Assembly: GCA_946618265.1 (NCBI GenBank)
Contig: CAMOLA010000002.1
Span: forward strand, 1-64,000
DNA from: an uncultured Eggerthellaceae bacterium
GTDB taxonomy: Bacteria > Actinomycetota > Coriobacteriia > Coriobacteriales > Eggerthellaceae
Reading direction: 5' to 3'
Length of the DNA stretch: 64,000 bases
The notes under the pieces are model-generated. The model saw only the letters and a program-made list of their open reading frames with translations, made no database searches and was not told the origin of the DNA. The translations under genes were made by a program, and so were the position numbers. The first letter of the stretch is position 1. The number at the start of each line of letters is the position of its first letter. Shown piece by piece: positions 1 to 8,091 of the stretch.

Positions 1-53
1 CGGCATTCGGGCAGGCATCGACGCCCCTCATACACCACTAAATCCGACGCAAC

Positions 54-283
54 TCGCTTTGGGCAGATTTCGGCTCCAAAAATGACAGAATGTAAAAAAG
101 TTAACACCTAATGGCCGATAATCGCGCCCAAGATGAAGGGGTCCTGCACCAGCCTCCTTGGGCCCGCATCTACGACCTGGTCAAATGCCGTGGGGAGCTG
201 TTGCGTCGATGTTGTTTGGATCGTGAGACATGTTAACAATCTTACATTTTGTCATTTTCAGGGCCGAAATCTGCCCAAAGCGA
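54..283. repeat. Inverted-arm element 1 (53-bp arms)
   Basis: Two arms of about 53 bp (54-106 and 231-283) are inverted copies of each other, separated by about 124 bp. Each arm runs from the outside CGCTTTGGGCAGATTTCGG through AATGACA-(A/G)-AATGTAA to GTTAACA. The same arm pair, more diverged, recurs at 21163-21380 with an unrelated core. The element has no convincing gene. It may be a MITE-like non-autonomous element or a large regulatory hairpin. Nothing else was recognised in 1-53 or 284-460. Confidence 0.75.
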
Positions 284-462
284 CTTTAGTCTTCTCCGAA
301 TGTGCGTAATCGTGGCCGTTCGGGGTCATTGTCTCCGTGGGAAGCGAACAAGCGCATGCGATTAGGATTGCCCATTCCCGTTTCCTGGTTTATACGACTC
401 GTTCTATAGCATGATTTGGACAATATTGCAAAAGTGCACAAAAATTGGGCATAGCGGGATAG

Positions 463-491
463 TTGTACCTTTCGAACTCCAGGCGTTGTAT
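463..491 (+). promoter_or_regulatory. Possible sigma-70-type promoter for the MMPL gene
   Basis: TTGTAC (463-468) and TTGTAT (486-491) are separated by 17 bp and lie about 50 bp upstream of the MMPL start. The match is moderate and rests only on spacing and hexamer similarity. Confidence 0.3.
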
Positions 492-508
492 TTACCATAG
501 GCGAATAC

Positions 509-522
509 TACAAAATGTTGTA
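509..522. promoter_or_regulatory. Candidate operator palindrome
   Basis: TACAA-AATG-TTGTA lies between the proposed promoter and the MMPL start codon. Small dyads at this position are typical binding sites for TetR/MarR-type repressors of exporters. No regulator gene is seen in the adjacent sequence, so the assignment is an inference. Confidence 0.3.
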
Positions 523-539
523 TAACTGCGGGGTTTTGC

Positions 540-2666
540 ATGCGGAAATTCGGAAATGCAGTCGTCAGGTTGCGGGTGCCCATACTCGTGGTGGCGTTGC
601 TGCTGCTCATACCCTCGGCGTGGGGTTATTTGAACACGCCGGTCAACTACGACCTGCTCACCTATCTGCCCGAGCAAATCGATACGGTCAAAGGCCAGGA
701 CATCCTGAAGGAGGATTTCGGCAAGGGGGCGTTCTCACTCATTGTGACCGAGGGGCTCGATGACGCGGCCGTCGCCGATTTGACCGAGAAGATCGGCGAT
801 GTCCCCAGCGTGGCGACGTCGCTCAGCTACGGCGAAATCGCCAAGAACTCGACGATTCCCGAAGAGGCCATCCCCGACAAGTACCTCAGCAAGCTCAAGA
901 ACGGCGATGCCCAGATGATCGCGGTGTTCTTCGAGGAGGGCACGTCGGCCGAGAACACGCTGAACGCCGTCGAACAGATTCGTGCGCTGGCCGACGAGAA
1001 CGTGTACGTCAGCGGCATGAGCGCGTTCGTCCTGGACCTGAAGAACATCGCCGACCACGAGGAGCCGTTCTACGTGGCGGTCGCGGTTGCCTGCTCGCTC
1101 GTGCTGCTGTTGCTGTGCACCGATACGTTCCTGGCGCCGTTCATCTTCCTGATCAGCATCGGCATGGCCATCGTGTACAACATGGGCTCGAACTACTTCT
1201 TGGGCGAGATGTCCTATATCACCAAGGCGCTCGCCGCCGTGCTGCAGCTGGCCGTCACCATGGACTTCTCGATCTTTCTCTGGTCGAGCTTCGAGGAGAA
1301 CATACGCAAGTTCGACGACCACAACGAGGCCATGGCCCAATCGATTGCCGAGACGCTCGTCGCGATCTCGAGTTCGGCGGCCACGGCGACTGCTGGCTTT
1401 CTGGCCATGGTCTTCATGTCGTTCACGCTCGGCGTCAACTTGGGCGTCGTCATGGCGAAGGGCTGCATCCTGGGCCTCATCGGCACGGTCACCATTCTGC
1501 CGTCGCTCATCCTGACGTTCGAGAAGCCCATGCTGCGCCTGCGCCACAAGCGGCTAATTTCCGATGTGGCCGGTCTCGCCAAGCTCATCACGCGCACGCC
1601 GGCAGTCGTCGTGTTCATGTGCCTGGCCGTGGCGCTGGTGTTCCCGGCCGTGTACGGATTCCTCAACAAGCCGGTGTACTACGACTTCACGAACATGGTC
1701 ATCGGGCCTGGAAGCTCGCTGACCGAGGAGGAAACGCCGTTCAACACCGCCAACAAGAAGCTGCAGGAGGATTTCGACGTCGCGACCACCGAAATGGTGC
1801 TCTGCAGCGCCGATATCCCCCATTACCAGGCCAAGGAGATGCTCAACCGCATCAAGGCGGTCGATGGCGTCGCCTACGCCATAGGCTACGACTCCATCAA
1901 GGGCGGCCTCATGCCCGATGCGCTCGTGCCTGCGCGGCTGAAGGAAGCGCTCATCAACGATGGGCGGCAGCTCATCCTGATCAACTCGACGTTCGCCGTG
2001 TCGTCCAATGAGGTGAACGAGCAAATCGAAACGATCAACGCCATCATGAAGGAATACGACCCGCAAGGCATGCTGATCGGCGAGGCGCCCGCGACCAAGG
2101 ACTTGACCCAGATCATGGACCATGACTTCCTGGTGGTCGACGCGCTGGCCATCGTGGCCATCCTAATCATCATCGCGATCGCGTTCCGTTCCATCACGTT
2201 GCCGTTCATCCTGGTGCTCGTCATCGAGTTGGCCATCATGATAAACTTGGGCCTGCCGTACTACATGAACGACACGATGTGCTTTATTTCGCCGATTTGC
2301 ATTTCGACAATCCAGCTCGGTTCAACAGTTAACTATGCGATACTTATGACGACGCGGTACAAACGCGAGCGGGCAAACGGTTTGGAGAAACGAGAGGCGG
2401 TTGAGATGGCGTTCCGCATGACATTCCCTGCTGTCGTCACGAGCGGCCTGTCGTTCTTCGCCGCGACGATCGGCGTGTCCTTCGCCGCCCGCATGGGGCT
2501 CATCAACCAGCTATGCGGGCTCATGGCGCGTGGTGCATGCATTTCCACGCTGTGCGTGCTGTTCATCTTGCCCGCGTTCTTCATGACGTTCGACAAGCTC
2601 ATCGTCAAGACAAGCCATGGATTCAAACCGCGCGCGCGTGCGGCGCAGGTAGCTCAGGAGGTCTAG
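540..2666 (+). CDS. MMPL/RND-family transporter
   Basis: A 708-residue polytopic membrane protein with the two-fold RND/MMPL layout. One transmembrane helix near the N-terminus is followed by an extracytoplasmic domain and a helix bundle with an intramembrane acidic residue in a MDFSIFLW segment. A second extracytoplasmic domain and second bundle follow (QLGSTVNYAILMTTRYKRE). MMPL proteins export lipids, siderophores or other hydrophobic molecules using proton motive force; the substrate here cannot be read. The next gene starts 3 bp after the stop, so the two form an operon. MMPL exporters in Gram-positives often neighbour LxxG-heptad proteins. The ATG at 540 has a weak ribosome site and lies directly after a candidate operator. 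Confidence 0.85.
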   Translation: MRKFGNAVVRLRVPILVVALLLLIPSAWGYLNTPVNYDLLTYLPEQIDTVKGQDILKEDFGKGAFSLIVTEGLDDAAVADLTEKIGDVPSVATSLSYGEIAKNSTIPEEAIPDKYLSKLKNGDAQMIAVFFEEGTSAENTLNAVEQIRALADENVYVSGMSAFVLDLKNIADHEEPFYVAVAVACSLVLLLLCTDTFLAPFIFLISIGMAIVYNMGSNYFLGEMSYITKALAAVLQLAVTMDFSIFLWSSFEENIRKFDDHNEAMAQSIAETLVAISSSAATATAGFLAMVFMSFTLGVNLGVVMAKGCILGLIGTVTILPSLILTFEKPMLRLRHKRLISDVAGLAKLITRTPAVVVFMCLAVALVFPAVYGFLNKPVYYDFTNMVIGPGSSLTEEETPFNTANKKLQEDFDVATTEMVLCSADIPHYQAKEMLNRIKAVDGVAYAIGYDSIKGGLMPDALVPARLKEALINDGRQLILINSTFAVSSNEVNEQIETINAIMKEYDPQGMLIGEAPATKDLTQIMDHDFLVVDALAIVAILIIIAIAFRSITLPFILVLVIELAIMINLGLPYYMNDTMCFISPICISTIQLGSTVNYAILMTTRYKRERANGLEKREAVEMAFRMTFPAVVTSGLSFFAATIGVSFAARMGLINQLCGLMARGACISTLCVLFILPAFFMTFDKLIVKTSHGFKPRARAAQVAQEV

Positions 2667-2669
2667 CAC

Positions 2670-5012
2670 ATGGAATTCAGGAACAATCGGATCGTGACGT
2701 CGGTTGGCTACTCGTTCGCCTTCGCGGCGCTGTGCGGGATGGCGCTGTTCCCGCAGCCGGCGCTTGCAGACGACGATGCCGACGACGCTTCGTCGAGCTC
2801 GGCGGCGGCCAGCGAGCAGACGGGAAAGCGCACCTACGACGCGCCCGTTGCCGACGAAAAGTCCGAAACGGTCTACATCTTCACGAAGCCCGACGGGTCG
2901 GTGAAGGAAACCGAGGTGTCGACCACGCTGAAGAACCCGACGGGCGAGGGCACGCTCGCCGATTCGTCGGAGCTGACCGGCATCGAGAACGCCGAGGGCC
3001 CCAACACGTATTCGGGGTCGGGCGACGGCATGGTGTGGGACACCGAAGGTAAGGACGTGTACTACACGGGCAAGACTGACAAGAAGGCGCCGGTGTCGGT
3101 GAAGGTGACGTATTTCCTGGATGGCAAGGAGATTTCGTACGACAAGCTGGCGGGCGCGTCGGGCAAGCTGAAGATTCGCTACGACTACGACAATAACGCC
3201 ACCGTCAAGGCGAAGATCAAGGACAAGGAAGAAACGCTGTACGTGCCGTTCACCTTCGTCACGGCGCTCATGTTCGACAACGAGAATTTCAAGAACGCCG
3301 AGGTGACTAACGGCAAGCTCATCGACGACGGCGATCGGGCCATCGTGGCGGGCTATGCCATTCCGGGGCTGCAGAAGAGCCTGGGCAAGCTGGTGGAGGA
3401 CTTCGACATCCCCGATTACTTCGAGGTCACGGCAGACGTGACCGATTTCGAGATGAAGACGTCGCTGACCATCGTGACGGCGGGCCTGATGAGCGATTTG
3501 AACACCGACGAGATCGATACCAAGGAGCTGCGCGATGCGTCGGGCGAGCTGAGCGACGCCATGGACCAGATCCTGGACGGCACGGGCACGCTGGCCGATG
3601 GCCTGGGCAAGTTGGCCGATGGCGCCAAGAGCGCGAGCAAGGCCGCCGGTCAGCTGGCCGATGGCGCCGACAAAGTGGCCGACGGCAACAAGGAGCTGGC
3701 GAAGGGAACCAGCAAGCTGGCCGATGGCGCGAGCCAGCTTTCGGAGGGCTTGACCACCATGCAAGATCAGACGTCCGCCCTGCCCGATGGCGTCGGCCAG
3801 CTCGCAACCGGTTCGCAAAGCCTGGCCGATGGGCTCAAGGAGGCCGTGAAGGGCGCCAAGGCGCTCGAGGATGGAGCCGGATCGCTGGAAGATAGCCTGA
3901 AGAAGCTGGAAAGCGGGCTGAAGAGCGCGAAAGAGGGGTCCGAGCAGTTGGCCGACGGGCTTCAGCAGCTGGCTGACGAAGAAAGCGGGCTGCCGGCTTT
4001 GGCGTCCGGTGCGAACACGCTAGCCGATGGTCTGGATTCGCTGTCGGGGTTGTCTGGATCGCTTGCGAGCGCCAAGGAAGCTCTGAGCGAATTGGACGGC
4101 CTCATGGACGGCCTTTCGGGTGGTTTGCAGGGAATCGCCGAAGCCACGACCGACGCGGGCGCCCAGTTGGCGACGATAACGTCAAATCCGGAAAACTTGA
4201 CTCCGGAGCAATTGCAGGCCGCACAGCAGCTGAGCTCCGACCTTGAGACGATCGGGGGCACGCTCGGTTCAGTTAATGACAGCCTAGGCAATCTTCCCGA
4301 TTTGTCGGAGTTGGAATCTGCGTTGGACAGCCTTGACCCCGATTCGATAAGCGCGGCTGTTTCGGGCGCGCAAGAATTGGCGGCTGGTCTCAACCAAGCT
4401 GCTGGGGCGGTTGGCCAACTGTCAGCCGGAGCGACGCAGCTCGACGACGGATTGAAGGGAGCTGCAGATGGTTCTGATAAGCTCGTCAAAGGGGCTGGCT
4501 CCCTGAAGGGCGGGCTCGAAAGCCTCAACGACAAGAAAACGGGTTTGCCTGCTGCTTCGAGCGGCGCAGATGCGCTTGCAGCCGGGCTGGCGACGCTCGC
4601 CGAGAAGGCGAACGCGCTCATCGATGGCGTGTCCAAGATCGTCACGGGCGCAAAGCAGCTCGACGAAGGCGCGGGGACGCTCGACGAGGGCGCCGGCAAG
4701 CTCGCCAAGGGTGCGGGCGACCTGGCCGATGGCGCTCATGAATTCGACGACGGGCTCAAGGCGCTTCCCGAAGGGGCGGACGCCGCGGCCGATGGCGCGG
4801 GCCAGCTGCTCGACGGGCTTGAGGAATTCAACGAAGAGGGCATCGGCAAGATTACCGATATCATCGATGACGACCTGCTGCCGTTCGTCGATCGCCTGGA
4901 TGCGCTGAAGGGCGCTGCGAAGGGCTACGACAACTTCGCCGGCATCACGGAAGGCACGTCGGGTTCGGTCAAGTTCATCATCGAAACCGACGCAATCTCG
5001 TTGGATGACTAG
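2670..5012 (+). CDS. Secreted X-X-X-Leu-X-X-Gly heptad-repeat protein
   Basis: A 780-residue protein with a signal peptide (hydrophobic stretch ending near ALA-DDD at about residue 34). A folded region follows to about residue 285, then a long run of heptads of the type LADGAxxLxxG reaching to about residue 720. This matches the TIGR03057-type heptad repeat seen in YhgE/Pip-like and other cell-envelope proteins. No C-terminal membrane helix is visible, unlike YhgE, so it is probably secreted or held by its signal region. An AGGAGG ribosome site overlaps the end of the MMPL gene, which fixes the start. The tight linkage suggests an extracytoplasmic accessory factor for the exporter; that role is inferred. 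Confidence 0.75.
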   Translation: MEFRNNRIVTSVGYSFAFAALCGMALFPQPALADDDADDASSSSAAASEQTGKRTYDAPVADEKSETVYIFTKPDGSVKETEVSTTLKNPTGEGTLADSSELTGIENAEGPNTYSGSGDGMVWDTEGKDVYYTGKTDKKAPVSVKVTYFLDGKEISYDKLAGASGKLKIRYDYDNNATVKAKIKDKEETLYVPFTFVTALMFDNENFKNAEVTNGKLIDDGDRAIVAGYAIPGLQKSLGKLVEDFDIPDYFEVTADVTDFEMKTSLTIVTAGLMSDLNTDEIDTKELRDASGELSDAMDQILDGTGTLADGLGKLADGAKSASKAAGQLADGADKVADGNKELAKGTSKLADGASQLSEGLTTMQDQTSALPDGVGQLATGSQSLADGLKEAVKGAKALEDGAGSLEDSLKKLESGLKSAKEGSEQLADGLQQLADEESGLPALASGANTLADGLDSLSGLSGSLASAKEALSELDGLMDGLSGGLQGIAEATTDAGAQLATITSNPENLTPEQLQAAQQLSSDLETIGGTLGSVNDSLGNLPDLSELESALDSLDPDSISAAVSGAQELAAGLNQAAGAVGQLSAGATQLDDGLKGAADGSDKLVKGAGSLKGGLESLNDKKTGLPAASSGADALAAGLATLAEKANALIDGVSKIVTGAKQLDEGAGTLDEGAGKLAKGAGDLADGAHEFDDGLKALPEGADAAADGAGQLLDGLEEFNEEGIGKITDIIDDDLLPFVDRLDALKGAAKGYDNFAGITEGTSGSVKFIIETDAISLDD

Positions 5013-5020
5013 CATAGGTG

Positions 5021-5119
5021 CCCCGCCCATGAACAGGGGACGGAGGAATGTTCATGGGGGGCTGAACTTCCGGGGCACTTCCCCATGAACATTCCTCCGT
5101 CCCCTGTTCATGGGCGGGG
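5021..5119. repeat. Perfect 39-bp inverted repeat (palindrome family E)
   Basis: Arms 5021-5059 and 5081-5119 are exact reverse complements around a 21-bp centre. Each arm also has its own dyad (ATGAAC ... GTTCAT). It lies between the heptad-protein stop and the thpR start. The transcript could form a very stable hairpin, but no T-tract follows. A degenerate relative lies at 37342-37405. Confidence 0.85.
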
Positions 5120-5132
5120 AGATGGGAGCGCT

Positions 5133-5657
5133 ATGAGGTTGTTCGTTGCTCTTGAATTAGCGGATGAAATGCTCGAGGCGCTGGCCGAGACTTCGGCTTC
5201 GCTGCGCGGGAGCGTGCGCGGACGGTTCGTGGCGCCCGATTCGCTGCATGTGACGCTCGCCTTCTTGGGCGAGGTGGAGCCTTATCGGGTGGACGATGCA
5301 ATCGATGCGCTCGAGCAAGGGTGCGCGGGTTTCGGTGCGATCGAGGCGGCGCTTGGCGAGCTCGGCAGCTTCGGCAGGCGGTCTTCGGCGACGCTGTGGC
5401 AGGGGTTTCGCGATGCAGGGCCGTTGGGCGAGCTCGCCGCGTCGGTGCGCGGAGCGCTTCGCGATCGCGGGTTCTCGTTCGATGACAAGCCGTTCCGCGC
5501 GCACGTCACGTTGATGCGGGCGGCGGATTTGCGGTCAGGCGAGCTTCCCATGCCAGCGCTTGCGAGCGGCCTCCTGAATACCGTGACCTTGTTCAAATCG
5601 GACCTTTCGGGACCGCGCCCCGTGTACGAGCCGCTCCATTCGGTTGAGCTACCTTGA
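5133..5657 (+). CDS. thpR: RNA 2',3'-cyclic phosphodiesterase
   Basis: A 174-residue member of the 2H phosphoesterase family (ThpR/LigT), which hydrolyses 2',3'-cyclic phosphate RNA ends. Two catalytic HxTx motifs are present: HVTLAFLG in the first half and HVTLMR in the second, with the expected spacing. The length fits the family. The ATG at 5133 starts MRLFVALELADE, the usual N-terminus of the family. An upstream in-frame start would translate the inverted repeat and is unlikely. The next gene begins 16 bp downstream. Confidence 0.88.
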   Translation: MRLFVALELADEMLEALAETSASLRGSVRGRFVAPDSLHVTLAFLGEVEPYRVDDAIDALEQGCAGFGAIEAALGELGSFGRRSSATLWQGFRDAGPLGELAASVRGALRDRGFSFDDKPFRAHVTLMRAADLRSGELPMPALASGLLNTVTLFKSDLSGPRPVYEPLHSVELP

Positions 5658-5673
5658 TGCAGCGGAGGTTTTC

Positions 5674-6432
5674 GTGGCGGGTGCGAAGCGAGGTATCGCG
5701 AAACGAATCGGAATCGCGCTGGCGGTCGTGGCGCTGGCTCTCGTCGCGTTGTTCGCGTGGTATGTGGGCGATTACTACCGCGCGGATGAGGTGGCAACGG
5801 CAGAGCTTGCTCGCGTCGAAGCAGGCGATGAGCCGAGTGGTGGCGTCATGGTGCGCGAGTTGCCGAATGACACGATTGCATTCGAGCCGAAGACGCCCAT
5901 GGCAGGGCTCGTGTTCTATCCGGGCGGGAAGGTTCAACCCGAAGCGTACGCCCCGCTCATGAGGCGCTTAGCGGATCGGGGCGTGCTTTGCATCTTGCTG
6001 AAGCCGCCGTTCAATTTGGCGTTTTTCGATGTCGACGGGGCGGCAGCCGCGCGCGAGCAGTTTCCGAATGTCGACAAGTGGGTGCTCGTCGGCCATTCGC
6101 TCGGCGGCGTGGCGATGGGCGATTACGCGGCGCGCCATGTTGGCGAACTGGACGCGCTCGTGTTCTTGGCGTCGTATCCCACCGTCGATCTCACGCAGTT
6201 TCCCGGGCGCGTTCTCTCGGTCGTGGGCTCGGAGGACGGCGTGCTCAATCGCGAAAACTACGAGGCGGCTCGGGAAAAACTGCCCGATCAGGCGCGTGAA
6301 CTCGTTATCCAGGGCGGCAATCACGCCAGCTACGGCAATTACGGCGACCAGGAAGGCGATGGCGAAGCCTCGATTTCGCGAGAGCGCCAGCAAGAAGAAG
6401 TCGTCGACGCCATCATGGCGCTTGTTGGTTGA
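5674..6432 (+). CDS. Membrane-anchored alpha/beta hydrolase
   Basis: A 252-residue protein with one N-terminal transmembrane helix (about residues 8-30) followed by an alpha/beta-hydrolase domain. The nucleophile elbow GHSLGG is clear, with an acidic residue in the VVGSEDG strand and a C-terminal GGNHASYG segment carrying the likely catalytic histidine. It resembles YdeN/dienelactone-hydrolase-type esterases facing the outside of the membrane; the substrate is unknown. The GTG at 5674 is preferred because GCGGAGG lies 5-6 bp before it; a TTG at 5644 has no such site. Confidence 0.7.
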   Translation: MAGAKRGIAKRIGIALAVVALALVALFAWYVGDYYRADEVATAELARVEAGDEPSGGVMVRELPNDTIAFEPKTPMAGLVFYPGGKVQPEAYAPLMRRLADRGVLCILLKPPFNLAFFDVDGAAAAREQFPNVDKWVLVGHSLGGVAMGDYAARHVGELDALVFLASYPTVDLTQFPGRVLSVVGSEDGVLNRENYEAAREKLPDQARELVIQGGNHASYGNYGDQEGDGEASISRERQQEEVVDAIMALVG

Positions 6433-6481
6433 TACAATAGCGCCGAAGTACTGTGTCATCAAGGTAGAAAGGGAGGCGGCC

Positions 6482-7126
6482 ATGAACGCAAGGTTGAAAA
6501 CGAATTCGATAGGCAAAGCGGCATTGGCGGTGGCGATGGCGCTGCTCTGCGCGGGCATGGTGGCCTCGATGATGGCGCGGCCTGCATATGCGAGCACGCT
6601 GACAGCCAGCCAAGCGCCGTCGGGTCTTTCTGTGGGCGAAACGTTCACGGTCGATGGCAACAAGTACAAGGTTCATGATGTTGAAAGCGACGCGAACGAG
6701 CTGAGCGAAGTCACGCTCGTCAAGTACGGCTCGAAGAACAAGAAGCCCAAGATCAACACCGTCAAGCACAATGGCGAGACGTTCAGGGTCGAAAACATCG
6801 GCAAGAACGCCTTCAACAACAAGGCTGGCCATAAAGTGACGGCGGTCACGCTCGGCCGCTACGTCGACAACATCGGCGCGAAGGCGTTTTACGGCTGCAA
6901 GAAGCTGAAGAGCGTCAACATGCGCAAAGCCGACGTTATCGACATCGAAAAGAAACGTGGCTCCTACGTCATAGACGACATCGACATCGGCAAGAAGGCA
7001 TTTGCCAAGGCCGGCGTGAAGTCGATCAAGGTGAAGTGCGGCAAGAGCAATTCCGCGTACCGCGCGCAGTACAAAAAGGCCCTCAAGAAGCGGGGCATGC
7101 GCAAAAGCGTGACCGTGGTGAAATAG
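6482..7126 (+). CDS. Small secreted BspA-like leucine-rich-repeat protein
   Basis: A 214-residue protein with a signal peptide (cleavage probably after the AYA near residue 36). A compact BspA/LRR_5-type region follows, with repeats such as IGKNAFNN, IGAKAFYGCKKLKSV and IGKKAFAKAGVKSI. Such domains occur in surface adhesion and interaction proteins of gut anaerobes. The C-terminus is lysine-rich, like that of the much larger surface protein at 22560. An AAAGGGAGG ribosome site precedes the ATG at 6482. The exact ligand is unknown. Confidence 0.7.
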   Translation: MNARLKTNSIGKAALAVAMALLCAGMVASMMARPAYASTLTASQAPSGLSVGETFTVDGNKYKVHDVESDANELSEVTLVKYGSKNKKPKINTVKHNGETFRVENIGKNAFNNKAGHKVTAVTLGRYVDNIGAKAFYGCKKLKSVNMRKADVIDIEKKRGSYVIDDIDIGKKAFAKAGVKSIKVKCGKSNSAYRAQYKKALKKRGMRKSVTVVK

Positions 7127-7134
7127 CAACGTGA

Positions 7135-7193
7135 GTGAAGCGGGTAAGTGTTTCATTGAGCGATGAAGCACTTACCCTGGATACCCGTTTCAC
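7135..7193. repeat. Palindromic repeat family H, inverted pair
   Basis: Outer arms 7135-7146 (GTGAAGCGGGTA) and 7182-7193 (TACCCGTTTCAC) pair with one mismatch, and inner AGTG/CACT arms extend the dyad. The right half (CTTACCCTGGATACCCGTTTC) matches a second copy at 27037-27066, which supports a dispersed repeat family. Confidence 0.5.
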
Positions 7194-7200
7194 CTATAAT
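7172..7200 (+). promoter_or_regulatory. Possible promoter for the 7236 gene
   Basis: A consensus TATAAT (7195-7200) sits 17 bp downstream of a weak TTACCC (7172-7177) and 35 bp before the start codon. It overlaps palindromic repeat H, which may therefore contribute promoter sequence. Confidence 0.35.
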
Positions 7201-7235
7201 GGGCCGAGATGGTAAAACCGACGTTAGGAGCGCGC

Positions 7236-7691
7236 ATGGCATCTCAAGATCTCGTTCAGCAGCTGGTTGGCAGCGTTCTTTCCAACCCTGACCTCATGAA
7301 CAACTTGGCAGAGCATCCGTATTCGGCCGTCTCGGAAGCGACGGGCGTGGCAAAGGAGGACCTGACGCGCGACGACGTGAGCCAGGCGCTCGCGGCCTTC
7401 TCGGCCTTGGCGGGCGGCCAGCAAATCGATTTCGGCAATCTGGCCAGCATGGCGGAGAGCTTGCTGGGGCAGTACGGCGGCAGCGCTCACTCGATGGCGC
7501 AGGGCCTGTTCGGCGCGCCCATCGCCGAATCGCAGTCGACCGCTACGGCAGCCGACCCCATTTCCGACATGTTGGCGAACCTCGCCAACGTCAACTTCGG
7601 GTCCGGCATCGCGGGCATCGACCTGAGCGATGGTTTCGGCCTCGATGACGCCCTCGGCATCGCCGGCGCCATCTTCGGTGGCAAGAAGTAG
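7236..7691 (+). CDS. Conserved hypothetical protein, Gly/Ala-rich C-terminus
   Basis: A 151-residue soluble protein. The N-terminal 80 residues look helical (LVQQLVGSVLSNPDLMNNL, then a TxDDVSQALAAFSAL segment). The C-terminal half is low-complexity and rich in Gly, Ala, Asn and Asp. There is no signal peptide or membrane helix. I do not recognise the family. The ATG at 7236 follows a TTAGGAG ribosome site; an in-frame start at 7209 is less likely. A strong terminator follows directly, so it is a single-gene unit. Confidence 0.6.
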   Translation: MASQDLVQQLVGSVLSNPDLMNNLAEHPYSAVSEATGVAKEDLTRDDVSQALAAFSALAGGQQIDFGNLASMAESLLGQYGGSAHSMAQGLFGAPIAESQSTATAADPISDMLANLANVNFGSGIAGIDLSDGFGLDDALGIAGAIFGGKK

Positions 7692-7717
7692 CTTCGAAAC
7701 GACTATCGCCATGGCGA

Positions 7718-7750
7718 CGGGCCGGGGTCTCCGGCCCGTTTTTCTTTTTG
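7718..7750 (+). terminator. Rho-independent terminator
   Basis: A CGGGCCGG/CCGGCCCG stem with a five-base loop is followed by a T-rich tract (TTTTTCTTTTT), 27 bp after the stop of the 7236 gene. Confidence 0.85.
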
Positions 7751-7796
7751 CTTTTGGGCAATGGGCGAAATGCCTTGCACGGTCGAAAGAGCGTTC

Positions 7797-7855
7797 GTCC
7801 CCTGCCCAGTGTGACCGAAAGGGAGTCTCCCCTTTGGTCACACTGGGCCGGGGAC
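7797..7855. repeat. Palindromic repeat family D with extended arms
   Basis: The core is GTGACCGAAAGGGAG-T-CTCCC ending TTTGGTCAC, flanked by further matching arms CCCAGT/ACTGGG and GTCCCC/GGGGAC, giving a dyad of nearly 59 bp. Other copies lie at 31395-31456 and 42764-42793. The stretch 7898-8091 upstream of mreB otherwise shows only a possible -10 (TAGAAT, 8033-8038). Confidence 0.75.
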
Positions 7856-7870
7856 GGGATAGCATCGCTT

Positions 7871-7897
7871 CTGACAGGGATGCCGTCGAGGTGCCAG
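7871..7897. repeat. 27-bp dispersed repeat family G
   Basis: A 27-bp unit starting CTGACAGGGATGCCGTC and ending AGGTGCCAG. Two other copies of the same length are at 26975-27001 and 27894-27920. The ends form a short dyad (CTGACA/TGTCAG in the best copy). Confidence 0.55.
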
Positions 7898-8091
7898 TTC
7901 GATAACAACATCATGTGGTCTGCATCGGGGCGGCCCCAAGACGAGTTCACAGGCTCATCACAGCTGTTGTGGTGGGTGTGAAATTTCGCGTGTTGGGGTG
8001 GGGGAATGGCGAGTTCGGCATGGGCCGCATGGTAGAATCTATGGTCGTTTAGTTTCGTGAAGAATCATTGACCCAAGGGGTTTGAAATAAT

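Noticed and set aside
286..677. Several short minus-strand frames upstream of the MMPL gene
   Set aside because: They overlap one another and the promoter region, with no ribosome sites or recognisable domains.
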